Below, piece by piece: positions 16,894 through 26,135 of a stretch of DNA of 64,000 nt. The notes beneath the pieces are model-generated. The model was not told the origin of the DNA, did no database searches, and worked only from the letters and a program-made list of their open reading frames with translations. The translations under genes and the position numbers were made by a program. Source of the stretch: Leptotrichia hongkongensis (lineage in GTDB: Bacteria; Fusobacteriota; Fusobacteriia; Fusobacteriales; Leptotrichiaceae). Every line of letters starts with the position of its first letter. The stretch's first letter is position 1. Location: positions 1 through 64,000 of the forward strand of contig NZ_JBGORW010000009.1 in assembly GCF_041538065.1 (NCBI RefSeq). The letters run 5' to 3'.

Positions 16894-17001
16894 TCATAGT
16901 AAAACTGCTTTAAAACTAAACTCAAAAGGCTATGATTATTTTACTCAAACCCTAAATCTATATAATTTTTAGCAGTTTAATTTTAAATAGGTTTGAGTAT
17001 C
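16891..17001. repeat. Dispersed element B, copy 1
   Basis: About 90 bp here (16910-17001) match 63660-63753 almost completely. It contains nested inverted repeats: TACTCAAACC (16942-16951) with GGTTTGAGTA (16990-16999), AAACTGCT (16902-16909) with AGCAGTTT (16971-16978), and TAATCATAG with CTATGATTA followed by TTATTTT, which could act as a terminator for the membrane protein gene. Confidence 0.65.
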
Positions 17002-17019
17002 TGTTAAACTCCGTTTAAA

Positions 17020-17258
17020 AATAGGAATAAATTTTTATAATAAAGTTATTTAATATCTAATTCATAATCACTCAATTAAATTGTTTTTTATTATTTTTTA
17101 GATATCTTGATTAATAAATATTTTTTCATATTACTATGTTTTTTCTTTTTCTTTTCGTAGGATTGCTCATTGCCGCAAATCCTACAACCTATGGCTAGAC
17201 TACGATTTTTATTAGAAAAGTTTGTAATATTTTGTTATTTAAATGGGAGTTAGTATTA
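17020..17258 (+). repeat. Dispersed hairpin element A, copy 1 (short, internally deleted)
   Basis: Shares with the other copies the core GGATTGCTCATTGCCGCAAA (about 17160) and CCTATGGCTAGACTACGA (about 17188), and the right end ATTTAAATGGG-AGTTAGTATTA. The distal hairpin arm carrying the second CTTTTATTTG repeat is missing. This and element B fill the gap between 16894 and 17278. Confidence 0.75.
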
Positions 17259-17278
17259 AATCTAAAAATAAAAAAAAT

Positions 17279-17300
17279 TGCAAGGTTATTATTCCCTGCA
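17279..17300 (-). terminator. Terminator of tgt
   Basis: TGCAAGG (17279-17285) pairs with CCCTGCA (17294-17300) with one G-T pair. On the minus strand a T-rich run follows. Confidence 0.75.
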
Positions 17301-17310
17301 TTTTTTTATT

Positions 17311-18492
17311 TTATATCGATTTTGGCTTTATCCATTCACTTTCTTTTCCCATGGCATAGTTTTTCAGCACTTCTTCTTTATATTCCTTAAATCTTCCATC
17401 AATAATTGCCTCACGTGCGTTATCCATAAGTTTTAGCAAAAAATACAAATTATGATATGTTGCAAGCCTTTGTCCTAAAATTTCTCCAGCCTTGAATAAA
17501 TGTCTTATATACGCTCTCGTATAATTTTTGCAGGCATAACAGTCACAACCTTCATCAAGTGGTCTGTCATCTCTTGAATAAATCGCATTTTTTATAACAA
17601 GACGTCCATACTTCGTAAATACAGTACCATGTCTACCAATTCTTGTAGGCTGAACGCAATCCATCATGTCAATTCCATGCTCCACAGCTTCAAGCATATC
17701 CACAGGCTCTCCCACTCCCATTAAATAACGTGGTTTATTTTCAGGCAGTTTTGGCGTGCTATATTTTAAAATTCTATACATATCCTCACGTGGCTCTCCT
17801 ACCGCAAGCCCCCCTAAAGCATACCCAGCAAATCCATAGTCATATTCATACAGTTCTTCAAAACTTTTATCCCGTAAATCCTCATAAATTCCGCCTTGCA
17901 CAATTGCAAAAAGCCCCTGCTTATCCTTATTTCTATTTGCTTCGATACAACGCTTAGCCCATCTCGTAGTTCTTTCAATGGATGGTATCAAATATTCACG
18001 TGTTGAAAGTCCTGGCGGGCATTCATCCAGCACCATCATAATATCGCTTCCTAGATTATTTTGAATCGAAATAGATTTTTCAGGCGATAAAAAATGTTTT
18101 GATCCATCTAAATGCGAACGAAAATGAACCCCTTCCTCTTTTATCTTTCTCAAATCTCCAAGACTAAACACTTGAAATCCGCCACTATCAGTAAGTATTG
18201 GCTTATCCCATCTCATAAATTTATGAAGACCGCCAAAATCATTTACCAGCTCATCTCCAGGACGTAAATACAAATGATACGTATTTCCTAAAATAATTTG
18301 AGAATTAATCTCTTCCAATTCCTCTCTAGTCATAGCCTTCACAGTTGCCTGTGTACCAACTGGCATAAATACTGGTGTTTTTATCTCTCCATGTGGTGTT
18401 TTTATAACTCCAGCACGTGCATTTCCATCTTTTTTTTCTAATTTATATTCTATTGGATTTTTAAAATCTTTATTTTCTTTTTCAATACACAT
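17311..18492 (-). CDS. tgt: Queuine tRNA-ribosyltransferase (tRNA-guanine transglycosylase)
   Basis: Exchanges guanine 34 in the anticodon of Asp, Asn, His and Tyr tRNAs for the queuosine precursor preQ1. The 393-residue protein has the TIM-barrel active-site segments TDSGGFQVFSLG, the nucleophile region DMMDCVQPTRIGRHG, and the zinc site CDCYACKNYTRAYIRHL near the C-terminus. The length is slightly above the usual 370-380 because of an N-terminal extension of about 10 residues. It stands alone between two copies of the dispersed repeat. Confidence 0.97.
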   Translation of the reverse strand: MCIEKENKDFKNPIEYKLEKKDGNARAGVIKTPHGEIKTPVFMPVGTQATVKAMTREELEEINSQIILGNTYHLYLRPGDELVNDFGGLHKFMRWDKPILTDSGGFQVFSLGDLRKIKEEGVHFRSHLDGSKHFLSPEKSISIQNNLGSDIMMVLDECPPGLSTREYLIPSIERTTRWAKRCIEANRNKDKQGLFAIVQGGIYEDLRDKSFEELYEYDYGFAGYALGGLAVGEPREDMYRILKYSTPKLPENKPRYLMGVGEPVDMLEAVEHGIDMMDCVQPTRIGRHGTVFTKYGRLVIKNAIYSRDDRPLDEGCDCYACKNYTRAYIRHLFKAGEILGQRLATYHNLYFLLKLMDNAREAIIDGRFKEYKEEVLKNYAMGKESEWIKPKSI

Positions 18493-18524
18493 TTTGTCTC
18501 CTACATTTAATTTTTAATACTATT

Positions 18525-18985
18525 TCCCATTTAAATAGCGAATATTTAATAAATTTTGAATTACATACTATTTAGTAAAGAATTAAAATTTTTTGTCCTT
18601 AACATAGTTTCCATTTTATAATGGGATTTAGTATTAGATTATTTTATTTAATATTAGTTTTTACTATTTTTGTTTGTTATGTTTTTTCTTTTTTTCGCAG
18701 GATTGCTCATTGCGGCAAATCCTTATCTTGCAGTAAAGGCTTATCCTAATAATTAAAATTGTGGCAAGATTGCTACGCAATACCTATGGCTAGACTACGA
18801 CTTTTATTTACCCAACTCCAAAACTCCTCCTTACAGTCGTCAGACAATCGTAGCTGAACAAATAAAAGCTCCGTCGGTTTATTAAAACACAAAAATTATA
18901 TTTTAATTATTTCAAAATACTAAGTTTTTATCCTTTGTTGGAAAAGTTTGTAATAAATTCATTATTTAAATAGGGATAATATAAA
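18525..18985 (+). repeat. Dispersed hairpin element A, copy 2 (long form)
   Basis: This copy fills the 498-bp gap between tgt and tatD. It has both end types (TTTCCCATTTAAATAGCGAA at the left and the inverted TTATTTAAATAGGGAT at the right), a 60-nt segment with TTGTGGCAAGATTGCTACGC, and the core CCTATGGCTAGACTACGACT. The hairpin arms CTTTTATTT (about 18801) and AAATAAAAG (about 18860) pair. No coding region is supported in it. Confidence 0.8.
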
Positions 18986-18990
18986 TTCCA

Positions 18991-19752
18991 TTATATTCCA
19001 TAGATTTTCCTAGCATTTTCAGTAGTTATCTTAATAACTTCCTCTACCGAAATTTCCTTAATTCTAGCCACTTCTTCTGCTACATATTTTGTATAAATTG
19101 GCTCATTCCGTTTCCCTCGAAAAGGCACAGGTGTCAAATACGGACAATCTGTTTCCAGAACAATTTTTTCCAAAGGCAATTCCTTCACAAGCTCCTTTGT
19201 CTTTTTATTATTTTTAAACGTCAAAGTACCACCAATTCCCAAGTAATACCTATCTAAAAACGGTTTTGCCGCTTCTAAAGAACCTGGATAACAATGCAAA
19301 ATTCCGCCAACATTTTTATAATCCTTCAAAACATCAAGCGTATCCTGCAAAGCTTCTCTTGTATGGATAACAACTGGTTTTTTTACCCTTTCTGCAAGTT
19401 CCATCTGCTTTCTAAATCCAGCAACCTGAACATCCTTCGGATCTTCCATCCAGTGATAATCCAGCCCAATTTCCCCAATTGCGACAACTTTTTTTTCAGT
19501 CAATGCCAATCTTTCCAGTTCTTTTTCTACTTCATCATTATATTTTTTTATATCCACAGGATGAACTCCAATTACTGCATTCACAAATGAATATCTATTC
19601 GCAAGTTCAATGCTTTTAAGTGAACTTTCCAAATCAAACCCAATGCTTACAATCCCTTCCAACTCATCTTCAATCCTTTTCATCACATCATCAAAATCAT
19701 TTTCAAACTGTTTATCATAAATGTGCGTATGCGTATCAATTATTTTACTCAT
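18991..19752 (-). CDS. tatD: TatD-family metal-dependent deoxyribonuclease
   Basis: A 253-residue TIM-barrel hydrolase of the TatD family, associated with DNA repair and DNA 3'-end trimming. Metal-binding motifs are complete and in order: DTHTHIYD (N-terminus), VIGVHPVDI, GEIGLDYHW, VIHTREA, LHCYPGS and ETDCPYL. Cytoplasmic, no signal peptide. It may share a transcript with the exported protein and luxS genes upstream (gaps of about 70 and 41 bp). Confidence 0.95.
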   Translation of the reverse strand: MSKIIDTHTHIYDKQFENDFDDVMKRIEDELEGIVSIGFDLESSLKSIELANRYSFVNAVIGVHPVDIKKYNDEVEKELERLALTEKKVVAIGEIGLDYHWMEDPKDVQVAGFRKQMELAERVKKPVVIHTREALQDTLDVLKDYKNVGGILHCYPGSLEAAKPFLDRYYLGIGGTLTFKNNKKTKELVKELPLEKIVLETDCPYLTPVPFRGKRNEPIYTKYVAEEVARIKEISVEEVIKITTENARKIYGI

Positions 19753-19823
19753 TTTAACAAGATAAAGTTATTCCAAAATTTCAGAATAACTTCATTTCCT
19801 TTCTAAATTTAATTTTTTTGATT

Positions 19824-20426
19824 TTACTGTTTTACAATCTTATCAAATATCCATTCATTATTTACTTTTTTCAAACTTATTGTTGCATTTTGATAAGTGA
19901 ATATTTTTGTAGTCTTAACTTTTTCTATTGTAAAATCACTCATTAGTTGGAATAATGTTGAAACCCACTCAGGTTTTATATTTTTCTCTGGTGTAGTTTT
20001 TAAAATTTCTATTGGTTTCCCAGTTTTTTCTTTAAACCTCTTAGAAACTACTCTCATCATTTCATCTTCACTAAAGTTTCTACTATCTAATTCAGGAATC
20101 TTTATTTCAAGATCTAAATTAACTATGTCACTTGAAATATATTCAATTTTTTTTATGGAATATTGCGTATCATAAACAAGCTGTTTTGCCATCCCATCAG
20201 TTAACGCTATTCCAAGTCTTTGACTGCTTTGTGTAGTTAATTCTGCCTCTCTAATACCCGCAGCTTTCTGTTTTTCTACAAATTTTTCAAAAGCCTTTTC
20301 TATCCCTGCATTATTTTTCTCAATTTCTGACTGTTGAATTTTCACATTTGGATTAACTTCCACTTTGTAAGTTGCTGAAAATCCAAGACTTGCTGTTAGT
20401 AAAAATAATATAAATATTTTTTTCAT
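19824..20426 (-). CDS. Exported hypothetical protein, 200 aa
   Basis: Residues 1-17 form a signal peptide (KK, FILFLLTASLGFSA), so the protein should be periplasmic. The rest alternates helix and strand. A C-terminal part (IFTYQNATISLKKVNNEWIFDKIVKQ in total, about 175-200) resembles the end of DUF4878/NTF2-like exported proteins, in which a tryptophan precedes the last strand. There is no lipobox cysteine. Located between luxS and tatD on the same strand. Function unknown. Confidence 0.8.
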   Translation of the reverse strand: MKKIFILFLLTASLGFSATYKVEVNPNVKIQQSEIEKNNAGIEKAFEKFVEKQKAAGIREAELTTQSSQRLGIALTDGMAKQLVYDTQYSIKKIEYISSDIVNLDLEIKIPELDSRNFSEDEMMRVVSKRFKEKTGKPIEILKTTPEKNIKPEWVSTLFQLMSDFTIEKVKTTKIFTYQNATISLKKVNNEWIFDKIVKQ

Positions 20427-20467
20427 AAATCTCCTTTTTATACAAAAAATTCAAACAATTTCAATTC

Positions 20468-20956
20468 CTACTCAGGATAATTTAAATTTTCTTCTCCCAA
20501 ATTCTCCAACGTTTCCTCCAAATATTTCTTAGCCTCAAAGTTAGCCATCGGCAAGTTTTGATCCAAGTAATTTCCACATTCTATAGCAGTCGCTCCTGGG
20601 ATTGCTCCTTTAAATTCTGCCATAAATTTGTAAAGTTCTTTCATTAAGTCAATAATGTCCTTTGATTCCAATTTTCCTTTTAAGATAAGATAAAATCCTG
20701 TTCTGCATCCCATAGGCCCAAAATATACGATTTCATCTTTCCAAGTTGGATGATTTCTCAAAAATGTTGCTCCCAAATGCTCCATTGTATGAAGTTCAGC
20801 AATATTTATTACTGGCTCTCTATTTGGTAATTTCATTCTTATATCAAAACTTGTCAAATAATTTCCATTAACTTCGTCTATTCTTGACACATAAATTCCT
20901 CTGTTTAATCTGATGTGATCTACTGTAAAACTTGCTATTCTTTCCATTTTTTCCAC
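20468..20956 (-). CDS. luxS: S-ribosylhomocysteine lyase (autoinducer-2 synthase)
   Basis: Cleaves S-ribosylhomocysteine to homocysteine and DPD, the AI-2 precursor, in the activated methyl cycle. The 162 residues include the iron ligands His56 and His60 (HTMEH), Cys84 in PMGCRTGFY, and the third metal ligand Cys in ECGNYLDQN (about 127). All catalytic residues are present and the length is standard. It lies 41 bp downstream of ddl on the same strand. Confidence 0.98.
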   Translation of the reverse strand: MEKMERIASFTVDHIRLNRGIYVSRIDEVNGNYLTSFDIRMKLPNREPVINIAELHTMEHLGATFLRNHPTWKDEIVYFGPMGCRTGFYLILKGKLESKDIIDLMKELYKFMAEFKGAIPGATAIECGNYLDQNLPMANFEAKKYLEETLENLGEENLNYPE

Positions 20957-20996
20957 TTCCCTTTTGTATTTTTATTTTTTAAAATTTTTAATCCTT

Positions 20997-21923
20997 TTAT
21001 CTTTCCACTTTTATTGAAGATTGTATTAACAAGTCCAATGTCTGTGAATAATCATAACCTTTTGAAGCTGTGCTTTTTGGCAATAAGCTGGCAGATGTCA
21101 TTCCTGGCGATGTGTTTACTTCCATAAAATATGGTGTTTCTTCATTTACCACCATAAAGTCTATTCTTGCAAATCCTTCACATTTTAGCCCATAATAACT
21201 GTCTTTTGCAAACTTATTAATTTCAGCCTGCACTTTTTCAGGAAATTCAAATACATATTCATTTGCTCCACCTTTTGCATATTTTGATTCATAGTCAAAG
21301 TAATCTCCTGCAAGAGCCTCAATTCTTAGTGTCGGAAAAACTTCCCCACCAATCACAGGTACGCTTATTTCCACACCATGCAGAACTTCCTCAATCAATG
21401 CCTCCTTATCCATTCCAAAAACAAGTTCCAGCCCTTTTTCAAGTTCTTCCTGATTTTCCACAAAACTTACTCCAATACTTGAACCACCGTTATTTGGCTT
21501 TACTACAACACGATTTCCCAATTCTTTTTTTATTGTTTCAAAGTCAACAGTTTCACCTACACGTACACTTTTCCATTTTGCAATTCTAACTCCATATCCA
21601 GCCACAATTCTTTTTGAAAATTCCTTATCCATGCAGACTGCACTTGACATCACTCCAGGCCCGCTATAAGCCACTCCCAGACTTTGCAAAATCGCCTGTA
21701 TTCTCCCATCTTCTCCAAATACACCGTGTAAAGCGATATAAACAAAATCCAGATTCAAGTCTTTTACTTTCTCAAAAACTTCCTTTTCTGAATCAATCAC
21801 AATATCAAAAACCTCATATTTATCTCTATTCAAGTTTGCTACAATTTCACTTCCTGTCTTTAAAGAAACTTCCCTTTCAGTTGAAACTCCCCCACGTATT
21901 ACTCCTACTCTTAATTTTGACAT
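20997..21923 (-). CDS. ddl: D-alanine--D-alanine ligase
   Basis: ATP-grasp ligase that makes the D-Ala-D-Ala end of the peptidoglycan stem peptide. Starting at the ATG at 21923 (MSKLRVGVIRGG, with AGGAAGAG upstream) it has 308 residues; an upstream in-frame ATG adds 17 unlikely residues. Motifs: GGVSTEREVSL near the N-terminus, CMDKEFSKR, VKPNNGGSSIGV for ATP binding, and EVNTSPGMT near the C-terminus. Part of a ddl-luxS group. Confidence 0.96.
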   Translation of the reverse strand: MSKLRVGVIRGGVSTEREVSLKTGSEIVANLNRDKYEVFDIVIDSEKEVFEKVKDLNLDFVYIALHGVFGEDGRIQAILQSLGVAYSGPGVMSSAVCMDKEFSKRIVAGYGVRIAKWKSVRVGETVDFETIKKELGNRVVVKPNNGGSSIGVSFVENQEELEKGLELVFGMDKEALIEEVLHGVEISVPVIGGEVFPTLRIEALAGDYFDYESKYAKGGANEYVFEFPEKVQAEINKFAKDSYYGLKCEGFARIDFMVVNEETPYFMEVNTSPGMTSASLLPKSTASKGYDYSQTLDLLIQSSIKVER

Positions 21924-22177
21924 TTTCTCTTCCTTTCCAGTTTTTTTATTATAATAAATCTTCTTCATAATCAAATAACTGTTTGCTTTTTATAAAAATT
22001 TAAAATTTCTAACAACTACAATGTTTTTATAAATCTAATTTTTATCATTTTTCTCCAATATTTTTACGATAAAACTTTGATATTTTAGATTAAAAACACT
22101 GTATTCAGTTTGATTTCTGCATTATTAATTCTACAATTACCTAAAACAGTATAAACATAATTCCAAGCAAATCTATT

Positions 22178-23128
22178 TTATAAATTTTTAAAATCTTCTT
22201 TTCCAAAATCATATTTTTTACCGCAAAAATGGCATTCTACTTGAATTTTGCCTTCCTCTTCCAGAATTTTATCAATTTCTTCTTTTCCAAGCGTGATTAA
22301 TCCCTTGTAAAACTTCTCTTTAGTGCAATTACATTTATACTCCAGCTCTGATTTTTCCAAAATTTCAAAATCTTCCACATAAACCTTTTTATGTGCACCA
22401 TCAACATCAGTTTCTTCCTCAAATACAGAAATATCTTCATAAAGCAGTTCTACAATCTGCTCAAGACTCATTCCGCCTTCCAGAAGTTCAGTAATCGTCC
22501 TAATTTGCTGTAATTTATTTTCCAGTTTATCAATAAATCCGTCTTCCACACCTGGCAACAGCTGTATCAAATAACCTCCAGCCCTTTTTACTTCTCCATT
22601 TTCATCCAGTTTTACACCAAGTGCAACGACTGATTTTATCTGCTCTGATAAAAGAAAATAATGAGCAATTATATCTGCAATATCCTCTTCATTTATTTTT
22701 GTAACGCCAGAAAACGGATCACGCAGCCCCAAGTCCTTTATAACTTGCATTGTTCCATTTCCAATAAATCTCACTTGCCCAGTCTCATCTTTTATAAAAT
22801 TTCCATTTTCGTCAATTATCTGATGAAATTTATCTTCAGGATTTCCAATATAACCTTTTACTTCCCCTTTCATATTCCCAGTCGCAAGCATATTTCCATA
22901 AGGTCCATCTCCATTTACTTTAACTGTCACTAAATCCTTCTCATTTTTCAAATCTTTCCCCATCATAGCTGTCGCTGTCAATAGTTTCCCAAAAATAGTT
23001 GTCGCTATCGGATCAAGTCCATGAATCTTCTTTGCCTCTTTTACAATCTCTGTCGTATCACAGACAAAAAATCTTGCACATTTGCTTGTCCCTCTAATTA
23101 TTTCTGATTTTCCCATATTTTCTAACAT
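22178..23128 (-). CDS. hslO: Redox-regulated chaperone Hsp33
   Basis: A holdase chaperone activated by oxidation and unfolding. The 316-residue protein has the Hsp33 N-terminal domain (SEIIRGTSKCARFFV; TTIFGKLLTATAMM) and the C-terminal zinc-binding cysteines in CNC (266, 268) and CHFC (299, 302). The first Met or the fifth (MGKSEI) may be the start. Preceded and followed by short AT-rich gaps with no further gene. Confidence 0.95.
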   Translation of the reverse strand: MLENMGKSEIIRGTSKCARFFVCDTTEIVKEAKKIHGLDPIATTIFGKLLTATAMMGKDLKNEKDLVTVKVNGDGPYGNMLATGNMKGEVKGYIGNPEDKFHQIIDENGNFIKDETGQVRFIGNGTMQVIKDLGLRDPFSGVTKINEEDIADIIAHYFLLSEQIKSVVALGVKLDENGEVKRAGGYLIQLLPGVEDGFIDKLENKLQQIRTITELLEGGMSLEQIVELLYEDISVFEEETDVDGAHKKVYVEDFEILEKSELEYKCNCTKEKFYKGLITLGKEEIDKILEEEGKIQVECHFCGKKYDFGKEDFKNL

Positions 23129-23294
23129 CCTTCTTTATTTCAAAATTATAATTATTCCTACTCAAATCTAAATTCACTTAATTTTTATCAATTCAATCTC
23201 AATTTGATTAAAATTTATTTTTAAAAATTACATTATTAGAATATCATATTCTATACAAAAAAACAAGATAATTCATTTTCAAACCCAATAGAAA

Positions 23295-23332
23295 ACAAAA
23301 AAATACCACCGTCTAAATCAACAATAGTATTT
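23295..23332 (-). terminator. Terminator of the GNAT toxin-antitoxin pair
   Basis: AAATAC (23301-23306) and GTATTT (23327-23332) form the base of a hairpin that on the minus strand runs into seven T. Confidence 0.55.
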
Positions 23333-23343
23333 CTTATTCTCAA

Positions 23344-23922
23344 TCAATTTTTCCTAACCAATTTCATCATCATAACAACCAATCCATCTTTAGAAATAAA
23401 ATTATCTATCTTCTCAAAGCCAAATTTTTTATAAAAATCTATAAGTTTCTCTGAATTTTTACATTCTAACCATACATACCTAGCTGTCATAATTTTTTTT
23501 ACTTCCAATAGTAAATAAAATGCCAAAGTAAGTAAATCTACACCTTTCACTTGAATTTCTTTCGGTAAATCATAATTTTTGCCTAATTGCCCTATTAAGT
23601 AACTATTTACAACTAAATGTCCATTTTCAAGTGTTTGTCCACTTTGCAACAATCTTTTCCTTTTACTGTTGCTTAATTTCTCTATTCTTTCTTTTGGTAA
23701 AATCAAACTTTTATTTGATAATGATAAATATCCAACTAATTTTTTATCATCAAATAACAAATGAGTTGTAGAAATAGACTTTTTTTCAATTTCTATTGCT
23801 TTATTATGTAAAAATTTTTCCACATCGTTATTTGTCAAACTTTTAAAACTATTCAAAAATTTATTTTTTATATTTTCTTCAGTATCATATCTCAACATTT
23901 CACTTAGTGTTATTATTTTCAT
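23344..23922 (-). CDS. GNAT-family acetyltransferase, possible toxin
   Basis: A 192-residue protein with a GNAT fold. The acetyl-CoA-binding beta-alpha region is visible as YVWLECKNSEKLIDFYKKFG (about 150-169), preceded by LVGYLSLS. The N-terminal 55 residues are a helical extension. Its start overlaps by 23 bp the end of a small 61-residue gene, the arrangement of GNAT-type toxin-antitoxin modules, whose toxins acetylate aminoacyl-tRNA. No target can be read from the sequence; an ordinary N-acetyltransferase is the alternative. Confidence 0.7.
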   Translation of the reverse strand: MKIITLSEMLRYDTEENIKNKFLNSFKSLTNNDVEKFLHNKAIEIEKKSISTTHLLFDDKKLVGYLSLSNKSLILPKERIEKLSNSKRKRLLQSGQTLENGHLVVNSYLIGQLGKNYDLPKEIQVKGVDLLTLAFYLLLEVKKIMTARYVWLECKNSEKLIDFYKKFGFEKIDNFISKDGLVVMMMKLVRKN

Positions 23923-24085
23923 CTATTAACCCCAATAATTCCTTTATTTCCCTTTCATCTGTTATTCTCTCCACTTTCACATCTGTTAAATTCGGTTTTC
24001 TGTCATTCTCTAACGCCTTTATTAAACCATCTATCTCCTCATCAGTCTTAAATTCTGGAAATCTAAAAAAACTCGATGTAGCCAT
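23900..24085 (-). CDS. Small acidic protein, candidate antitoxin
   Basis: A 61-residue protein, first gene of a two-gene operon. It starts MATSSFFRFPEF and is otherwise acidic and helical, ending in ELLGLIDENNNTK. GGGAGG precedes the ATG at good distance. No DNA-binding motif is evident. The overlap with the acetyltransferase gene suggests translational coupling and an antitoxin role, but this is inferred from layout only. Confidence 0.65.
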   Translation of the reverse strand: MATSSFFRFPEFKTDEEIDGLIKALENDRKPNLTDVKVERITDEREIKELLGLIDENNNTK

Positions 24086-24120
24086 TATAATTCCTCCCTT
24101 TTTTATTTTCTTACACTACA

Positions 24121-24149
24121 ATTATACAATAAAAATATTTAAAAATCAA
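24121..24149 (-). promoter_or_regulatory. Promoter of the GNAT pair
   Basis: On the minus strand TTGATT (24144-24149), 17 nt, TATAAT (24121-24126), 36 nt before the small gene. Confidence 0.7.
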
Positions 24150-24197
24150 TTTATTTTAATTTTTTTTTAATCAATATAAGAAATTTTTGTAAATAAA

Positions 24198-24239
24198 AAA
24201 CAATCAAACTCACTTATAAAAGTAAAAGAATGATTGTTT
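24198..24239 (-). terminator. Terminator of the lipoprotein gene
   Basis: AAACAATCA (24198-24206) pairs with TGATTGTTT (24231-24239). A T-run follows on the minus strand. Confidence 0.8.
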
Positions 24240-24259
24240 CATTTAATAATTAAATTATT

Positions 24260-24904
24260 TTATTTATTTTGATTTCTAAGTTCTTCTGGTTTTTGTGATA
24301 ATCCAGTTGATGGCCCTGTTTCTGGTAATTCTACTGCTGTTTCTTGCTCAGTTCCACCAAGTGTGTTTAAATTTGATAATGTTGTGTTTAATTTACCAAG
24401 TAAAACATCGATATTTTCTGCTGTTAAAACAATTTTTTCTCCATTTGCTGTTTTTTTAACTACAAATTTTGTAACATTTTTTGATTTTGGTTTTTCTTTT
24501 GCTTCAAGTTCTTCCTTAAATCTGTCTTCAACTGATAATGAATGTGTTCCATTGCTTGTAAAAGTCTCTTGTGTCATTTTTTTGAAAACTTGTAAGAATA
24601 TTTTTTCAACATCTACATTTGTAACTTCAACAGTTACGATAGTAGTTTCATTATCTTGTTTTTCTGATTTAACTATTTTATATTCAAGATTTTTTAATAA
24701 TGTCTTGAAAAGCAGTTCTTGAATTTTAGTATTGTATTTTATATCCAAATTTTCCTCAAAGCTGTCGTCTATTGCATATTTTGCCGCTTCTTTCATTTTT
24801 TCAGCCTTTACGCTATTAATAAATTTTGAAACTGTCGCATCAGGCCCTGATCCACAGCTAACTATACATAAAAGCATAAAAATCCCTAATAGTATTTTTT
24901 TCAT
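24260..24904 (-). CDS. Lipoprotein with DUF4878-like domain
   Basis: A 214-residue lipoprotein. The signal peptide ends in IVSCGSG, so Cys17 should be lipidated. The N-terminal mature part (DATVSKFINSVKAEKMKEAAKYA) is the start typical of DUF4878/DUF5105 NTF2-like domains, which are often found on lipoproteins. The C-terminal 35 residues are a low-complexity Pro/Thr/Glu tail. No partner gene identifies its role. Confidence 0.82.
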   Translation of the reverse strand: MKKILLGIFMLLCIVSCGSGPDATVSKFINSVKAEKMKEAAKYAIDDSFEENLDIKYNTKIQELLFKTLLKNLEYKIVKSEKQDNETTIVTVEVTNVDVEKIFLQVFKKMTQETFTSNGTHSLSVEDRFKEELEAKEKPKSKNVTKFVVKKTANGEKIVLTAENIDVLLGKLNTTLSNLNTLGGTEQETAVELPETGPSTGLSQKPEELRNQNK

Positions 24905-25036
24905 CTATAACTCCCTTCTCTCTCTATTTATAATATTTTTTTATTATCTGTTATTTATTCTACATCATTTGAATTAATAAGTCAAGGAAGTTTTGAAATT
25001 TTGATAAGCGGTCAATAAATAAATTTAATTACCGTT

Positions 25037-26038
25037 CTATTTCCCAAATTCCTTTTCCAACTTTTTCATTCTCTTTACAAGTTCAGGCACTTTTCCCATG
25101 GCCATTTTCACTCTTAAATCTTCCATATGCTCACGAAGTGGATAACCAGACATCTGCTTTCCATCCGGCACATCATTAGTAACCCCAGATTTTGCTGCAA
25201 TTACTACATTACTTCCAATTTTAAGATGTCCTGCCACTCCAACTTGCCCTGCAAGAGTCGAATTGTCTCCCACTTCTACACTTCCAGAAATACCAGTTTG
25301 AGCCACAATCAGACAGTTTTCACCAATAATGTCATTATGTGCAATGTGAACAAGATTATCAATTTTTGTACCTTTTTTTATAATTGTATCTCCAATTGCA
25401 CCTCTGTCAACGCACGAATTTGCTCCAATTTCAACTTCCTCTCCTAATATTACGTGTCCAATTTGCTCAATTTTCACATTGTTTCCATTAATTTTTACAA
25501 ATCCAAACCCGTCAGATCCTATCACAGCTCCCGGCTGCAAAATTGTACCTCTTCCGACTTTTGTAAATTCTCTTATAGTAACATTTGAATAAATTATGCA
25601 GTCATCTCCAATTTCAGTTCCTTCAAAAATCGATACATTTGGATAAATAACAACATTTTTTCCAATTTTTACATTGTGTCCAATATAAGTATTTATTTTT
25701 GAGACATTTGCAGTTTCATCAATTTTTGCAGAATTTTCTATCTGATTTTCAAATGGCTGCAATTTAGGCTTGAAATAATTCAGCAGTATTGGCATCAATT
25801 CTCTCGGATTACTTTTTACAACAATAAAGGTCTTATTTGCAGGTAAATTTGGCAAATCAGGAACAATTACAGCACCTGCATTACATTTATCCATATTTTT
25901 CAGCATTTTCTCATCCGCTGCAAATGTTAATTCCTTTTCATTTGAATGAAAAAATGGAGCAAGCCTTGTAAAATTTAATTCATCGTTTCCTCTGATTTCT
26001 CCGTTTATTAATTTTGCAATTTCTTTAATATTATACAT
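25037..26038 (-). CDS. lpxD: UDP-3-O-acylglucosamine N-acyltransferase
   Basis: Third acyl-transfer step of lipid A synthesis: adds the N-linked hydroxyacyl chain from acyl-ACP. The 333-residue protein has the N-terminal uridine-binding domain (about 1-100), a left-handed beta helix of hexapeptide repeats (IGKNVVIYPNVSIFEGTEIG and following), the catalytic His in LVHIAHNDIIGENC, and a C-terminal helix. It shows that the organism makes lipid A. Third gene of the tamB-bamA-lpxD operon. Confidence 0.96.
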   Translation of the reverse strand: MYNIKEIAKLINGEIRGNDELNFTRLAPFFHSNEKELTFAADEKMLKNMDKCNAGAVIVPDLPNLPANKTFIVVKSNPRELMPILLNYFKPKLQPFENQIENSAKIDETANVSKINTYIGHNVKIGKNVVIYPNVSIFEGTEIGDDCIIYSNVTIREFTKVGRGTILQPGAVIGSDGFGFVKINGNNVKIEQIGHVILGEEVEIGANSCVDRGAIGDTIIKKGTKIDNLVHIAHNDIIGENCLIVAQTGISGSVEVGDNSTLAGQVGVAGHLKIGSNVVIAAKSGVTNDVPDGKQMSGYPLREHMEDLRVKMAMGKVPELVKRMKKLEKEFGK

Positions 26039-26135
26039 TCTGGATCTCTCCTTTTTTATTTTTTATAAAATTATAGGGATGAAATTAATCACCCCTTATA
26101 ATTATTTAAGTTTATATTTTTATTAGCTCAAAAAA

